Source: Eulemur rufifrons
Taxonomy: Eukaryota > Chordata > Mammalia > Primates > Lemuridae
Length of the DNA: 64,000 nucleotides
NCBI RefSeq assembly: GCF_041146395.1
Contig: NC_091012.1
Span: 15,490,193-15,554,192, forward strand
Direction: 5' to 3'
The translations under genes and the position numbers were made by a program. The stretch's first letter is position 1. Each line of letters begins with the position of its first letter. Below, in pieces: positions 51,958-63,299 of this stretch. The notes beneath the pieces are model-generated. The model was not told the origin of the DNA and searched no databases. It saw only the letters and a program-made list of their open reading frames with translations.

Positions 51958-52280
51958 CAATTACCATGTATTTATTGATTTATTTAGAGACGGAGTCTCG
52001 CTCTGTGGCCCGGGCTAGAGTGCCGTGGTGTCAGCCTAGCTCACAGCAAACTCAAACTCCTAGGCTCAAGAAATCCTTCTGCCTCAGCCTCCCGAGTAGC
52101 TGGGACTACAGCCACATGCCACCACACCTGGCTAATTTTTCTGTTTTTAGTAGAGACGGGGTCTTGCTCTTGCTCAGGCTGGTCTCGAACTCCTGAGCTC
52201 AAGCGATCCTCCCTCCTCGGCCTCCCAGAGTGCTAGGACTACAGGTGTGAGCCACTGAACCTGACCAATTACCATTTATT
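51958..52280 (-). mobile_element. Lemur-type Alu with target-site duplication
   Basis: Reversed Alu between CAATTACCATGTATT (51958-51972) and CAATTACCATTTATT (52266-52280), which differ by one base. A short A tail remains (ATTTATTTA). It is inserted into a MIR-like stretch that resumes on the right (GAGCATCTGTTATGTGCCAG). Confidence 0.9.
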
Positions 52281-52430
52281 GAGCATCTGTTATGTGCCAG
52301 GTGCTGGGGTGACAGAGATTAATCATAGTTCTCATCTTCAAGGAGTCTCTAGGCCATTCGGGGAGACAAGCCATTTCAGTGCTAGATGATGTGTAAGCAC
52401 GTGAGGCTTCTGGGAGCAAGTGGCCCTTTC
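52281..52430 (+). repeat. MIR/L2-type fragment
   Basis: GAGCATCTGTTATGTGCCAG followed by CTTCAAGGAGTCTCTAGG fits an old SINE/LINE core. Confidence 0.55.
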
Positions 52431-52434
52431 ACCA

Positions 52435-52950
52435 AGATTTGAAGGATGAGGAGGGGCAGCTGGCCCAGAAGCTGAAGTGCCTCAGTGAGGATGGTGCGTG
52501 GGTTGAGGGAGGAGTCCTCAATGCTGCTGCTCCGGGTTGCGTTCGTGTGTCTCTAGTGATCTTTAGGTCATTTTCTCATGGTGCAGGAATTCAGTTTCTG
52601 GGCTGGCTCTGCATTTTCATCCAGACTACCTACTTTGGATCTGGGAGTTCCTTGTATTTCTATCTCTGCTAGTTCTTTGGCCACAGAAGTGGCTGGTTTA
52701 ATGTTTTGTTCTGGTCATCTAATGACCCTCTGCCTGTCCGTGTCCACGTCTCTGACAGTGCTGTGGGTGATGGATGGAACTGTTCATGAAGGGACAGTAA
52801 AACATCCGTCAATGCCTGAGAACTGCTGCATCTCAGAAAATCTTAGGATTCCTTCTGTCGTTCTGATCACAGAAAAAGAGGCAGTGAGAAAAGGGAGGCG
52901 TGGAGCCACGAGGTGCACAGTGAGATGCCTGGCTGGTGGGCCTTGACCTC
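52435..52950. other. No gene recognised; downstream flank of the olfactory receptor
   Basis: 3' side of the receptor gene. Nothing specific. No AATAAA polyadenylation signal was identified with confidence. Confidence 0.4.
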
Positions 52951-52953
52951 CCT

Positions 52954-53904
52954 TCAACTTGCCTTGGGCTGCTGCTTCGTCACCAGGAGTCTCCTGACGG
53001 CACCCTTCACTTCCTTGTTCCTCAGACTATAGATCAGAGGGTACAGCATGGGGGTTACGTTGGTGTAGATTAAGGACACAATTTTGTCCTGTTCTGGGGT
53101 GTAGCATGACTTGGGGCGAATGTAGATGAATATCGCACAGCCATAGTGCAGAAGCGAGACCAGCAGGTGCCCTGCGCAGGTGGAGAAAGCTTTGTTCCTG
53201 CCCTCCACTGAGTGGATTCTGAGGATGGCCGTGATGATGAACCCATAGGAGAGCAGGATCAGCAAGAAGGGCATCAGCAGGATGAGCATGCATACGAGGA
53301 AGACTGCGATCTCATTGGCTTGTGTGTCTGAGCAGGCCAGGAATAGCACAGCGGGGATGTCACAGAAGAAATGATTGATCTCATGGGACCCGCAGAAGGG
53401 CAGGAGGAAGATCAGCGTGGTCAGAGTGAGAGAGAGTGCAAAGCCGCTGCTGCATGCCAGAGCCAGCATCTGCAGGCACAGGGCCCTGGTGATGATGAAA
53501 GCGTAGCGCAGGGGGTTGCAGATGGCCACAAAGCGGTCATAGGCCATCACGGTCAGGAGGAAGCACTCTGCCCCACCCAGGGCGATGAAGAGGTGCATTT
53601 GCAGGGCGCAGCCCAGGAAGGACATCCGCTGGTTCCTCGAAAGGAAATTGGCCAGCATGTTGGGGACAATAACCAGTATATAACCAATTTCAATGGTGGA
53701 CAGGTTCCGGAGGAAGAAATACATGGGGGTCTGGAGGCGGGAATCAATGAGGGTGATGAGGACAATAGTTGTGTGCCCTGCTAGGGTGACAAGGTGCATG
53801 ATTAGAAAGAGTCCAAAAACAAGGATTTGCAATTCAGCAAGGTCCCCAAAGCCCAATATAATAAACTCAGAGCTGAAGGTGTGGTTTTTCTGCTGTGAGT
53901 CCAT
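52954..53904 (-). CDS. OR10-like: Olfactory receptor, family 10-like
   Basis: A single-exon frame of 316 residues, the normal OR length, with seven hydrophobic segments. It should be an odorant-sensing GPCR of the olfactory sensory neuron membrane. Hallmarks: N-glycosylation site NHT at 7-9, PMYFFLRNLS at 60-69, Cys99, MAYDRFVAICNPLRY at 120-134, SY at 219-220, KAFSTC at 238-243 and IYSLRNKEVK at 291-300. The FCGSHEINHFFCD loop and the overall wording point to family 10 (compare OR10A/C/H types). The start has a strong Kozak context (AGG before ATG, G after). Oddities: the TM1 Asn (GN) is His44, the TM7 NPxxY Asn is Tyr288 (YPLIY), and the usual SHL is GHL (245-247). Each is one base from consensus. 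The frame is intact, so it may be functional with altered properties or newly decaying. Confidence 0.9.
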   Translation of the reverse strand: MDSQQKNHTFSSEFIILGFGDLAELQILVFGLFLIMHLVTLAGHTTIVLITLIDSRLQTPMYFFLRNLSTIEIGYILVIVPNMLANFLSRNQRMSFLGCALQMHLFIALGGAECFLLTVMAYDRFVAICNPLRYAFIITRALCLQMLALACSSGFALSLTLTTLIFLLPFCGSHEINHFFCDIPAVLFLACSDTQANEIAVFLVCMLILLMPFLLILLSYGFIITAILRIHSVEGRNKAFSTCAGHLLVSLLHYGCAIFIYIRPKSCYTPEQDKIVSLIYTNVTPMLYPLIYSLRNKEVKGAVRRLLVTKQQPKAS

Positions 53905-54595
53905 CCTATATTCTTCTTTGTAGAACTCCTAGGATGGAAAGGTCAGTTTTTTTGTTTTTTTTTTTAGCAATTCTCCAAGTTGTGGGAAACCTTGAAGTCC
54001 TTTCCAGGGATGGAAGTGTAGCCAGCTCTCCAGGCCCTCCAGGCCCCTTTTCCAGGATCAGCCCTTGTCTTCATGCTACTAGCTTTTTGAATTCTGCCCT
54101 CTGCTCACTGAGAATGAAGCCCTGCTCATGTGACGTCACTTTCGTTCACCTGTTGAGTTATTACAAAAATGACCTGAGACGAGCGAACTCTAAATAGGAA
54201 GTTGCTTTTCCTGGACTCTAAGGACAGTCTTTCTGTCAGAGCTGATCTCCAGTTTGAGAGTTGTCTGGGGTGGGGGTGGGAAGCTGCAGACTCAGTGAGC
54301 TGCAGGGGATTCTTGTAGGATCTAGACGCTTTTGACTTGGCGCATTGGCTATCTTGTTCTTCCCTTACTACCGCCTCCAAACGCCTGGAATTCCTGCAGG
54401 TGACAAGCTGTGAACAGAGTGCTCGAGAGCTGCCTCTCCTATGTCCCTGCCTCAATTGCAGGGAGGCCCTGCATTATGTGTCACCTCCTTCTAGATACCT
54501 CCCCTGACCCCTAGGCTGTGTGAGGCCCTTCCTTATGTTCCCACAGCACTCTGGGCTTCCTCAATCATATTATTTATCCCTGAGTCCTGTGATTC
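53905..54595. other. Upstream flank of the olfactory receptor; no exon identified
   Basis: OR genes usually have non-coding 5' exons with variable position. None could be identified here. Confidence 0.35.
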
Positions 54596-54599
54596 TTTG

Positions 54600-54725
54600 A
54601 TTATTTCTCTGTCTACCCCAACAGCCGATGAGCTCCATTATGGCAAGAACGGTGTCTTGTTCAGCCTCTCAAACAGTGGCTGGAACATATTGGGAATATC
54701 AATAAATGTTTGTTTAACAAGTGCC
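54600..54725 (+). repeat. L2 3' end
   Basis: CCATTATGGCAAGAACGGTG and the ending ATCAATAAATGTTTGTTTAA are typical of L2/MIR 3' sequences. Confidence 0.5.
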
Positions 54726-55066
54726 TGTTGTTCACTTATGCGTCTTCCACAGTTAGCACAGGGTCGGGCACAGAGTGAGAAGAGCAGAGGGCAAAGGGGT
54801 GAGCCAGGTCACAGGACAGAGTAAGGAGAGAGTCAGGGAGGGAATAGTCTCAGGACAATGGGCTGCTGAGTGCCCGGTGGGACCACACTTGGCTGGTCTG
54901 CTTCCCAGGCTTCGAGGAGCTGTTTGCTTCCCTCCTTCCCTTGGCAGGACCCACGTTACCAGTAGGGAGCCTTGTCTTTAGCCTCTGCTTTCTTCCCAGA
55001 CATATCTCCATTACAGCGTTGGAGAAGAGGAGAAGGTTTCCTAAGATTCTAGAGATTTAGCAAATC

Positions 55067-55437
<371 letters not shown>

Positions 55438-56310
55438 GACTTAAGGGCCCTGCAGAAGTGGACTTGCCTCCTAAAGGAGCATACTTTTTAGGGGCATGCC
55501 ATTTCTGCTGGGATCACTGATGCGCAAAGTGGGTTAAATGAAACTAGAAAACCCATTTGGAGGATAGCTTTGCTTGGCATAGAGGGGGGTTCCTCCAGCC
55601 TCCCAGCCACTTTTGTGTTACTCTGAGCATTATTTTGTTTTTTACTTACCTAAAGGGCACCTGCAGTCTTTGAGCTGGACAGGTCCTTAGAGGGCAATGT
55701 GCCCACTCCTCACTGTAGAGCAGATGGTCACAAAGCCTCCTTCCCTTGATGACCCACCTCCTGCTCCTGCCCTCATCACTGGCCCTCCCCAGAGATCACA
55801 ATGAGTCCCTGCCTGACAGAGCCCGGCCAGCCCAGGCTCCCCCCTCTGCCATCTTCCCCACTACCATCACAGGAGCCCAGTCTGGAAGGACTGGCAGAGG
55901 GCAGGGTGACCAGCATCCCTCCAGACAGGGCCCCTACAGCTTGAGCCCAACCCCTTCCCGTGACCTAGCCCAGCCTCCCACCCTCAGTGCCCCTTGATAA
56001 CTCTGTCTGTGAGTGAGAATGTGCTTCCTGGGTTCATGTTTGCCCTCCTTGGGCTCATACGCTTGGCTTTGCCACACCACATCACTTCCACTCCTTGCCC
56101 CCATGACACTGCTGCAGAAATGTGGGCATTGCTTTGTTTTATTTGGGCCCTAAACCTTACTGAAAATACTGAAAAGCACAAAAATGAAAGTAAAAGTCGC
56201 ACATGACCCAACACTTAAGAAGTAAGCGGTGGAAGTCGGTGTGCAAGTTACTTCTCCTTTGCTCCCCACTCTTCAGAGAGAAGCATTCTTAGCATTCCCT
56301 ATCAGCTTTC
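55438..56310. other. No gene recognised
   Basis: Mixed sequence with GC-rich patches. No supported coding frame. Confidence 0.4.
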
Positions 56311-56321
56311 CTGTGGGTATA

Positions 56322-56460
56322 AACACACACTCATGCACTCACACACACACACACAAGCACACACACAGACACACGGTCTTGCACACACAGCCACACTCAC
56401 ACACAAGCACACACATACCACATATGCACATAAATACTCATCACACTCACACATTAAAAC
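56322..56460. repeat. (CA)n-rich microsatellite cluster
   Basis: Interrupted CA repeats over about 130 bases. The 87- and 75-codon frames through it simply translate the repeat. Confidence 0.9.
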
Positions 56461-56559
56461 ATCAAATAGCCAAGGACTGTTTGGAGCTATGAAAAAAAAA
56501 TACAAAAAAGCACACATTAAATGGGATCATAGTGTACTAAACTTACTGTCATTATTGTA

Positions 56560-58140
56560 GTAATATGTCATTTAATAACACGTCTGGGGGAGGTTTGCAG
56601 TCAGCACATATCGGCTGGCTGCATTGTTTTTATCTGCTGCATTCCACAGTGTGAATGCACTATATTATTAATTAAAAATAAATTATAAATAAATGCTAAT
56701 AACATACATAAACAAAAATGAATGAAACATAATCAAATCATAAAGTATAATTTAATTAATATTTTATTACTTCGACGTTGGAGTGTTTCCTCAATTTTTT
56801 AAATTGCACAAAGCACATCGCAGTGCAGAGCCCAGCATGCCAGGCTGTGCAGACTGCTAGTGTGTCCTTCCCTGCTCCTTTCTCACGCCTCTCCGCACCG
56901 GAGAACAGGACTAGGGTTACCTGGGAGGGGCAGATCAGTGCCTGAAGTGGAGATTCTTCTGTGACCTTCTCCTGTTGGTGAGAACTGAAGAAGGAAGAGC
57001 AGCCCGCTGACCAGGAAGCACAGCTCCCCCGAGCCCAGACCGTGGCTTTCCAGCCTGTCTGGACCGCGGGGAGCAGCCCTCGGAAGTGCTGCTGCTGGCT
57101 GCTAGGAAGGGAGTGTCCTTAGTAACTTGTGTCAAGTGGCGGTAAGGCAGGACTCAGGGAGTCCTAGGAGAGGTCATGGAGGAGGCCGCGCTGGGCTCCA
57201 CCCACCTAGGGGAGTGCCGTCCCCAGGTCACACAGCTGGAAACCCCGATGGCTTACGTTCTTACTGGAAACCTTGGATACCGTGGGGGTCTGGACCGTGT
57301 TTTTTAAGTCAGATGTGCTGAAACTGCAGTCCCCACTGTGCAATTACCAGAAGGCGAATGGGCCGCAGGCTGATTCCAGAGGCAGAAAACAAATCCAGTG
57401 ACCAAGGCTTGCTAGAGAGGAGCGTAAAGTGGGCAATGGAGCCTGGGATTGGTGGCCTTTTACGTGCCCCCTGTCCCGCTCAGATTCTGCCGTTGTTTGT
57501 AATAATTAGGAGGGGCATAATCAGAGCCATCAAAGTGGCTTGTTTCATGCAATGGAGTGAGGAGAATGCCACTGCTCAGCTGACCTAACCTTCCTCTAAT
57601 ACTTACATCTCCCAGGCAAGTGTCGCCACACCCTGATTTAGTTAGGTGCTGCCCAATGTCCAACCCGCACCACAGTCCGCATCTCGGCAAAGCAGTCACT
57701 TCCTCTCAGCCTGGTGTGCCCCATCGTCCCCTGATGCTGCTTCACCCGTGTTCAGGAGCCTGCGGCGGCAGCCACTCTTGTTCAGAAAAGCCTCCTTTCC
57801 GCCACACTCCCAAACAGGAAACAGGAGCCCTGATCAGCCCCGTCTGAGCTAAGAATCATACACGCAATCCCCCTTAAGTCATTCTGGTAGTTTCTGCCTC
57901 TGCTTCCACCCCCGGAGGGGCTCCCCACACCCCAAGGTGGCACTTTTCCAGCCACTCAACTTTCCTCTTCCTCCTTCCTCCTCTCCAGCCCCTCTCATCT
58001 TGGCCACAGTTGCTGAAACAAAAGCTCTTCTGCTTTTAGTAGAGACAGAGGCCATGGAAACCTTACTGTCCTAAACACCCGTAGAATAGGCTTTGGGAAA
58101 AGCTCCGTGAGGTGATCCTGTCCTGTATGTGGGAAATGTG
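56560..58140. other. No gene recognised
   Basis: An AT-rich patch at about 56650-56790, then GC-richer sequence. No supported gene. Confidence 0.4.
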
Positions 58141-58300
58141 TGGGCCTGTTATAAAGTCACCGAGCCTTCCTGAGCCGAGCCAGCGAACAGCAGACACCCC
58201 GGGAGCCCGAGGGAGAGACCCGGCCTGGAGAGCGAGGGTGTCTGCTCCCGGAGACCAGGGGGCTTTCAGCAGGCAGTGTTAGGACTAGGGTTACCGCCAC
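58140..58300 (+). promoter_or_regulatory. Weak promoter-like stretch
   Basis: A TATA-like TTATAAAG at about 58150 is followed by a local GC/CpG rise to 58270. No downstream exon is recognisable, so this is only a lead. Confidence 0.2.
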
Positions 58301-58779
58301 ATGGGGCCCAAAGGGGGGAATGGAAAGCAAGAGGTTTCAAATATAAACTTAACATTTTGGAATAAAGGCGCCTCAAAAGAGACCTAAGTAACTGGGCTTC
58401 TGCCTTTGCAAACCTAGGTGTTCTAAAGCAGTGATAGTTCAGGTACCAGAGCTGTCAAAATTACCCAGATTTTTTGCCTCTCCCTCCAATTAGACACCAG
58501 TTAGCGGCCACAGATTCTGTTAGGATTTGGGGCAACATGATACTGAGTCTTATTAACTATTTGAATTCTTTAAAAAGGGAAAGTCACAGTGAGTTGGCCT
58601 TTAAATAACCTAATTGACAAGGCACTGAATAAACAGCACCCATGCCTGTGGATGGTGGCCCAGACTGCAGAACTCTGCGGCCTCACAAACTATCCAGAAC
58701 CTTTAGCTGAATGCGAGCACAGGGGAGGGTGGAGAGAGTGATTAGGGATTCCAATGTCTTTCAACTTTATCTCATAAGA

Positions 58780-59093
58780 TCAAAAGACTTAGTGTTTCTC
58801 CTAAGACTGGGTCTGTCTCTGTTGCTTGGGCTAGAGTGCACTGATGTGATAATAGCTGAATGCAACCTCCAACTCCTGGGCTCAAGTGATACTCCTGCCT
58901 CAGCCTCCTGGGTAGCTGGGACTACAGGTGCACACCACGACGCCCAGCTCATTTTTCTATTTTTGGTAGAGACAGGGATCTCGCTCTTGCTCAGGCTGGT
59001 CTCAAACTCCCGAGCTCAAACAATCCGCCCACCTTGATCTCCCAGAGTGCTAGGATTACAGGCTTGAGCCACCGCGCCCGGCTCAAAAGACTT
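58780..59093 (-). mobile_element. Alu with target-site duplication
   Basis: Reversed Alu between TCAAAAGACTT at 58780-58790 and the same 11 bases at 59083-59093. It has hardly any T run at its left side and is somewhat diverged (CTAGAGTGCACTGATGTGAT). Confidence 0.9.
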
Positions 59094-59099
59094 TTATTT

Positions 59100-60250
59100 T
59101 GGACTTTTCTCCCATGTCTTTGAACTTCAACTTGCTAGGAAAATTTTGAACTTTATTGTCTCCTCTGGAAATTCTTTGTGGGAGAGGGTTTATGTTTAGG
59201 ACATCTTGTATGTTGGACTGTTATTTTTATTGTGAGGAAGGCACAGTCACACCCACAGCCTGGACACCAAGGTCAGCTGAATGGAACCGTCTGCGTGTAT
59301 TGGGGTAAAATATGATGAAATAATCTGGTTGATCATTTTTTTTCTCACTTGACCTTACTAATTACAGTCTCTGTGTTTTGGAAAGGTTACCTACAGATTT
59401 ACATGTTCTTTTAATTCTATCGTCTTGTGTTTGGAGTAACCACAAAGAATTTCATAGTTGGAATTGCCCGAAGGTAGGTAAGTATTGGAGTTCCAGGTCC
59501 ACCAGATACCCCTTCAGGACGATCTTGAGGTGGAGGGTGGGTGGATGTGATTTGGTCTCAGCCAGTCCAGATTCTGGAGTTCAAGGGGATACCTGATGAC
59601 CTAGTTTTCTTGTGCATGTTGTCCTGGGTTTTTGGTTTTGCTATCCTATTCTCTCTCTTTTTTTGTGGGGTGGGGGAGGTAAGTTATGAATATGCAAAAA
59701 CAATGTTACGGCCACTGTTGCTACCTTTTCAGAATCTAGAAATTGTATTATTTCTGTATCAGAATAATTAGTAAGGTTGTTTTAACTTTGATACAACAAA
59801 GCAGTAAACAATGAGAACTTCTAGGCAAATTGTGACTTAAAGGCATGGATCTAAGTCCTCTCCCCAGATTTCTCCTGAAATGAAAATGAAATATAAATTA
59901 TAGGGAAAGGCCAGTTCAACAGCTTACTAGGAAACACCATAGGAAACAGCACCAGCCCGGCACCAGAAAATCTGAGGAATTTCTGCCAGCTGTTTTTTAA
60001 GAGTAGCACTTCTCAACTTTCTTTGGTGGAGAACCTTCTCTCTGTTTCCCTCTCTCTCTCCAAGCCATCATGGAATGATACTTTAAAAAATACATTAAAA
60101 TTAGTAGTAAGATTAAGTGAAAATAGATATACCAAATACAATTCCACATTTTTTATTATTAGATTCAGCAGACATGCACTCACTCTGTCTGCCTACACAC
60201 TCAATTTCTGCACTTATCACAGGCCACGAACAGTTTATGGACCATCATCA
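59100..60250. other. No gene recognised
   Basis: AT-leaning sequence with scattered stops. Nothing supported. Confidence 0.4.
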
Positions 60251-60261
60251 ATTTGCAGAGC

Positions 60262-60722
60262 ATATTCATTTCCTAGGGCTGTCAGAACAAAATATCACAA
60301 ACCGTGTGGGCTTAAAACAACAGGAATGCATTCTCGTATAAGTTCTGGAGTCCACTAGTCTAAAATCAAGGTGTTTGCAAGGCCATGCTCGCTCCAAAGG
60401 CTCGTAGGGAAACATCCTTCCTTGTCTTTCCTAGCTTCTAGTGGTTGGTGGCATTCCTTGGTGTTCCTTGGCTTTTAGATGCTTAGACACAGCACTCAAA
60501 TCTTTGTTGTCTCTGTTGTCATATGACCTTCTCCCTGAATGTGTCTGTCTCCAAATTTCCCCTTTTTATGAGGAAATCAAGTTATATTATATTAGAGCCC
60601 ACCCTAATGACTTCATTTTAACTTGATTACATCTTCGAAGACTCTATTTCCAAATAAGCTCATGTTCACAGGTTCTGGGTGGACATGAACTTTTTTGGGG
60701 ACACAATTCAACTCACTATATA
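60262..60722 (-). mobile_element. MLT1-type LTR
   Basis: The plus strand reads CATTTCCTAGGGCTGTCAGA, GGGCTTAAAACAACAGGAAT, GAGCCCACCCTAATGACTTC and GGGGACACAATTCAACTCAC, the reverse of a full MLT1 LTR. Confidence 0.85.
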
Positions 60723-60739
60723 GACCATCATCATTTTGC

Positions 60740-61560
60740 AAACGTTACTTTCCATAACCCTCATGTAGAGGGTAGAAGATTGTCGGTGTGGGGACCAGAT
60801 GTCAGCTCCATGTTCCTGGCTCTTGGTTCCCAGTACTGAAACATGGTTACTGGTACTGAGTCGATGGAGCAAATGAGCAGACCAAGCAGATGCAAGCAGG
60901 CAAAGTGCCAAAGTTTATTAAAGAAGCACAGTACATTCTGGAGAAGGAACAAGTATGTCTTCGCAAATGGAGAGAAGACCCTGGGTTTAACAAGATTTCT
61001 CCCCTTTATGCTGATTCCCTAATTTTATGTTAAGTGTGTATGGGGGTAATATTCTTGGTTTTTCTTGGGAAGGGGTTGAGAATTCCTGGAATGGCCAGTC
61101 CTCCTCTTTTCTATCCCTGTAAGGCAATTTGCGGGGCTTGCCATGGTATTTGTAAACTGTCATGGCCCTGGGGGTATGTGACTTTTTACTATGTTAATGA
61201 CGGTAGGTCACTTGAGGATACTGTCACCTTACTTATACACATGCTCCAAAGACCCATTTTTGTGGCCTTGATCATATCTCTACTTCATGGCCTCTCTACC
61301 TCTTTCTGGTTGGTCAGTCCTTGGAGACCCCCTATCGTAGACCAAACATCTGTTCAGTCCTCAGAATTCCCCCTTGACATGTCATCTGTTCCTTCTTGGC
61401 AGCTCCCTCTGGTCAATTTGTTCCTCCTATTGTAGACAAAGCATTTCCTAGTGCCATCTGCACCTCTCCCTCCTTATCCCTACCTAACAAGACTAATTTA
61501 AAGGGAGATTTAGCCTGCAGCTCCCTGCATATGAAAGCACAGCTCCTTGGGGAATTATAC
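60740..61560 (-). mobile_element. Probable ERV LTR
   Basis: On the minus strand the sequence AATAAACTTTGGCACTTTGC, then CTTGCATCTGCTTGGTCTGC, resembles the R/U5 part of an ERV LTR. The AATAAA is the reverse of 60914-60919. Sequence to the right, up to about 61560, would be U3 and contains CT-rich promoter-like stretches. Boundaries and family are not certain. No viral genes were seen. Confidence 0.45.
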
Positions 61561-61564
61561 CCAC

Positions 61565-62720
61565 TAAGTGAGAGGGGCTTCGGCTGGAGGTGAGGTTGGG
61601 CTATGTGGCAGCTGGAGAAAGGAGACACAGCTGGCCCCACTTCTGAGAAGTCCATGGGAGTCTTTATTCATGCCTTATACTGGTTGCATTTGGCAGTGCT
61701 GGGGAAACAGCTTGGCACTGCCACAACCTGGCTTTCTGAGGGAAAATGTGCCAGCTAGAGGTCAGGGGGAGCTGCCCAATCTCTCTGCTGCCATTATATT
61801 GGGCTCTTCACAATTAACCAGGTCTCTTAGCTGGTAAAGTAGAACTACAACGAGTCTAAACTTCTTCTGTCTCTCTTCATCCTGGCTGAAAGACTGGAAC
61901 ACACAGTGTGTGGTGGAGCCCTCTTAACTCCCAGTACTGGCAGACACAGACCTTCTTCTAGAAGGGTGAGTAGGCAGATGTACCAGTTAGGCTTCTATTG
62001 GTCAAAAGTAGCAGAAACCAACTCCAACTAGCTCAGAAGACCATGGGAATTTATTTTATGAATACCAGGTTTGGTGAGGGATGGCTGTCTCCCGGAAACC
62101 CAGGACAGGACTGCAGGAACAAACTGGAGCCAGAGACTCAGATACCACCAGGACTCCCTCCCTCCCTGTATCTTTCAACCCTGTGAATCTGCTTTGTTTT
62201 TCCTTTTCTCTGAAGACAAGTTTCTTCTGCATCTTCCATTGCAATGGTAGCAAACAACTCCCAAATTTACAGGTGATGGTCCAGGTTTGAGTAATTTCAA
62301 AATTCCCCAATTATAAAACAACCTCAAGATTCTCTCCATGTTTCAAACATCCACTAAGAGGTAGCCAGAAAAGCCTTGTGGTTGTGGTCTGCATACAGTG
62401 CCAGCGAACGAGACAGCGAGAGATGTTGGGAAGGGGGATGTTAGCCAGCGCGTGTGAAGTATGAACTCCTGCACATGACACTGATCTCAAGACACAGTAG
62501 TCGGGGGGAGCCCAAGTCTGTCTGACTTTTCTCCACCTTCCCCTGTGGTGTCATCTCAGTGGTGAGAGCTGGCTCAATGCCACCACACCCTCATGCCAGG
62601 TCATATCCCAGGCCACTAAAAGGAGCAACAAGAAAGAAGGGACATGGCATAGAAAATTAGCCTAGGAGTGAGAAAATGACTTATTCAAGGTTGACTGACA
62701 AATGTAATGCCTTTCTTCCA
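61565..62720. other. No gene recognised
   Basis: Mixed sequence, short open frames only. Confidence 0.4.
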
Positions 62721-62729
62721 CCTACTCTT

Positions 62730-62895
62730 TTCATGTTTCCTCTCTAGCCTATGAGCTCTCAGCTCTGGAATGAGCATTTATTAAGTGGTGGCAGCTCTGG
62801 AAGTTTCTGCAATTGGGTGCACCTCTAGAGCCTGGCACAGTGTCTGGCGCTTCACAGATGCTAAATAAATAGCTGTCGAATGAATGAAGAAAGCA
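62730..62895. repeat. MIR/L2-type fragment
   Basis: GCCTGGCACAGTGTCTGGCG followed by ATGCTAAATAAATAGCTG and GAATGAATGA is the common old repeat ending. Confidence 0.6.
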
Positions 62896-62899
62896 AATG

Positions 62900-63295
62900 T
62901 GCTAATTTGGCTGTGGGGTTGAAGGACGGTGTCTTTCAGGTCTGAGCATTTATCTCCAGGAAAGGATTTCCAAACAGGACACACACTGAGCACAGGCTTG
63001 GGAGAGAGGCCAACTTTTACTAAGTGCCTTCAGGTTCCCTGCAGCTCAAGCTGTTACTTAGTCTTGACTTGCTCTCTCTGCCACGCATAGTAGGAGAGCA
63101 ATGTGCAGCCCCTCAATGGAAAGAGCCACTTGGCGTGCCTGCCTGGCTCTCCCTTTCCTTCAGTACGTTCTGTTCTGGCCTTCTGCACACCCATCCCATT
63201 GAGCGCCATGTGCATCCAATACACACCGTCATCAACAGCATGTGACAGTGCCTCTAGCCTCACAGCCTTGCCCAGACTGATGTGAATTTAAAAAA
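62900..63295. other. No gene recognised
   Basis: Short open frames only on both strands. No supported gene. Confidence 0.4.
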
Positions 63296-63299
63296 TGTT

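Noticed and set aside
56229..56560. His/Thr-rich open frames
   Set aside because: They are translations of the CA microsatellite.
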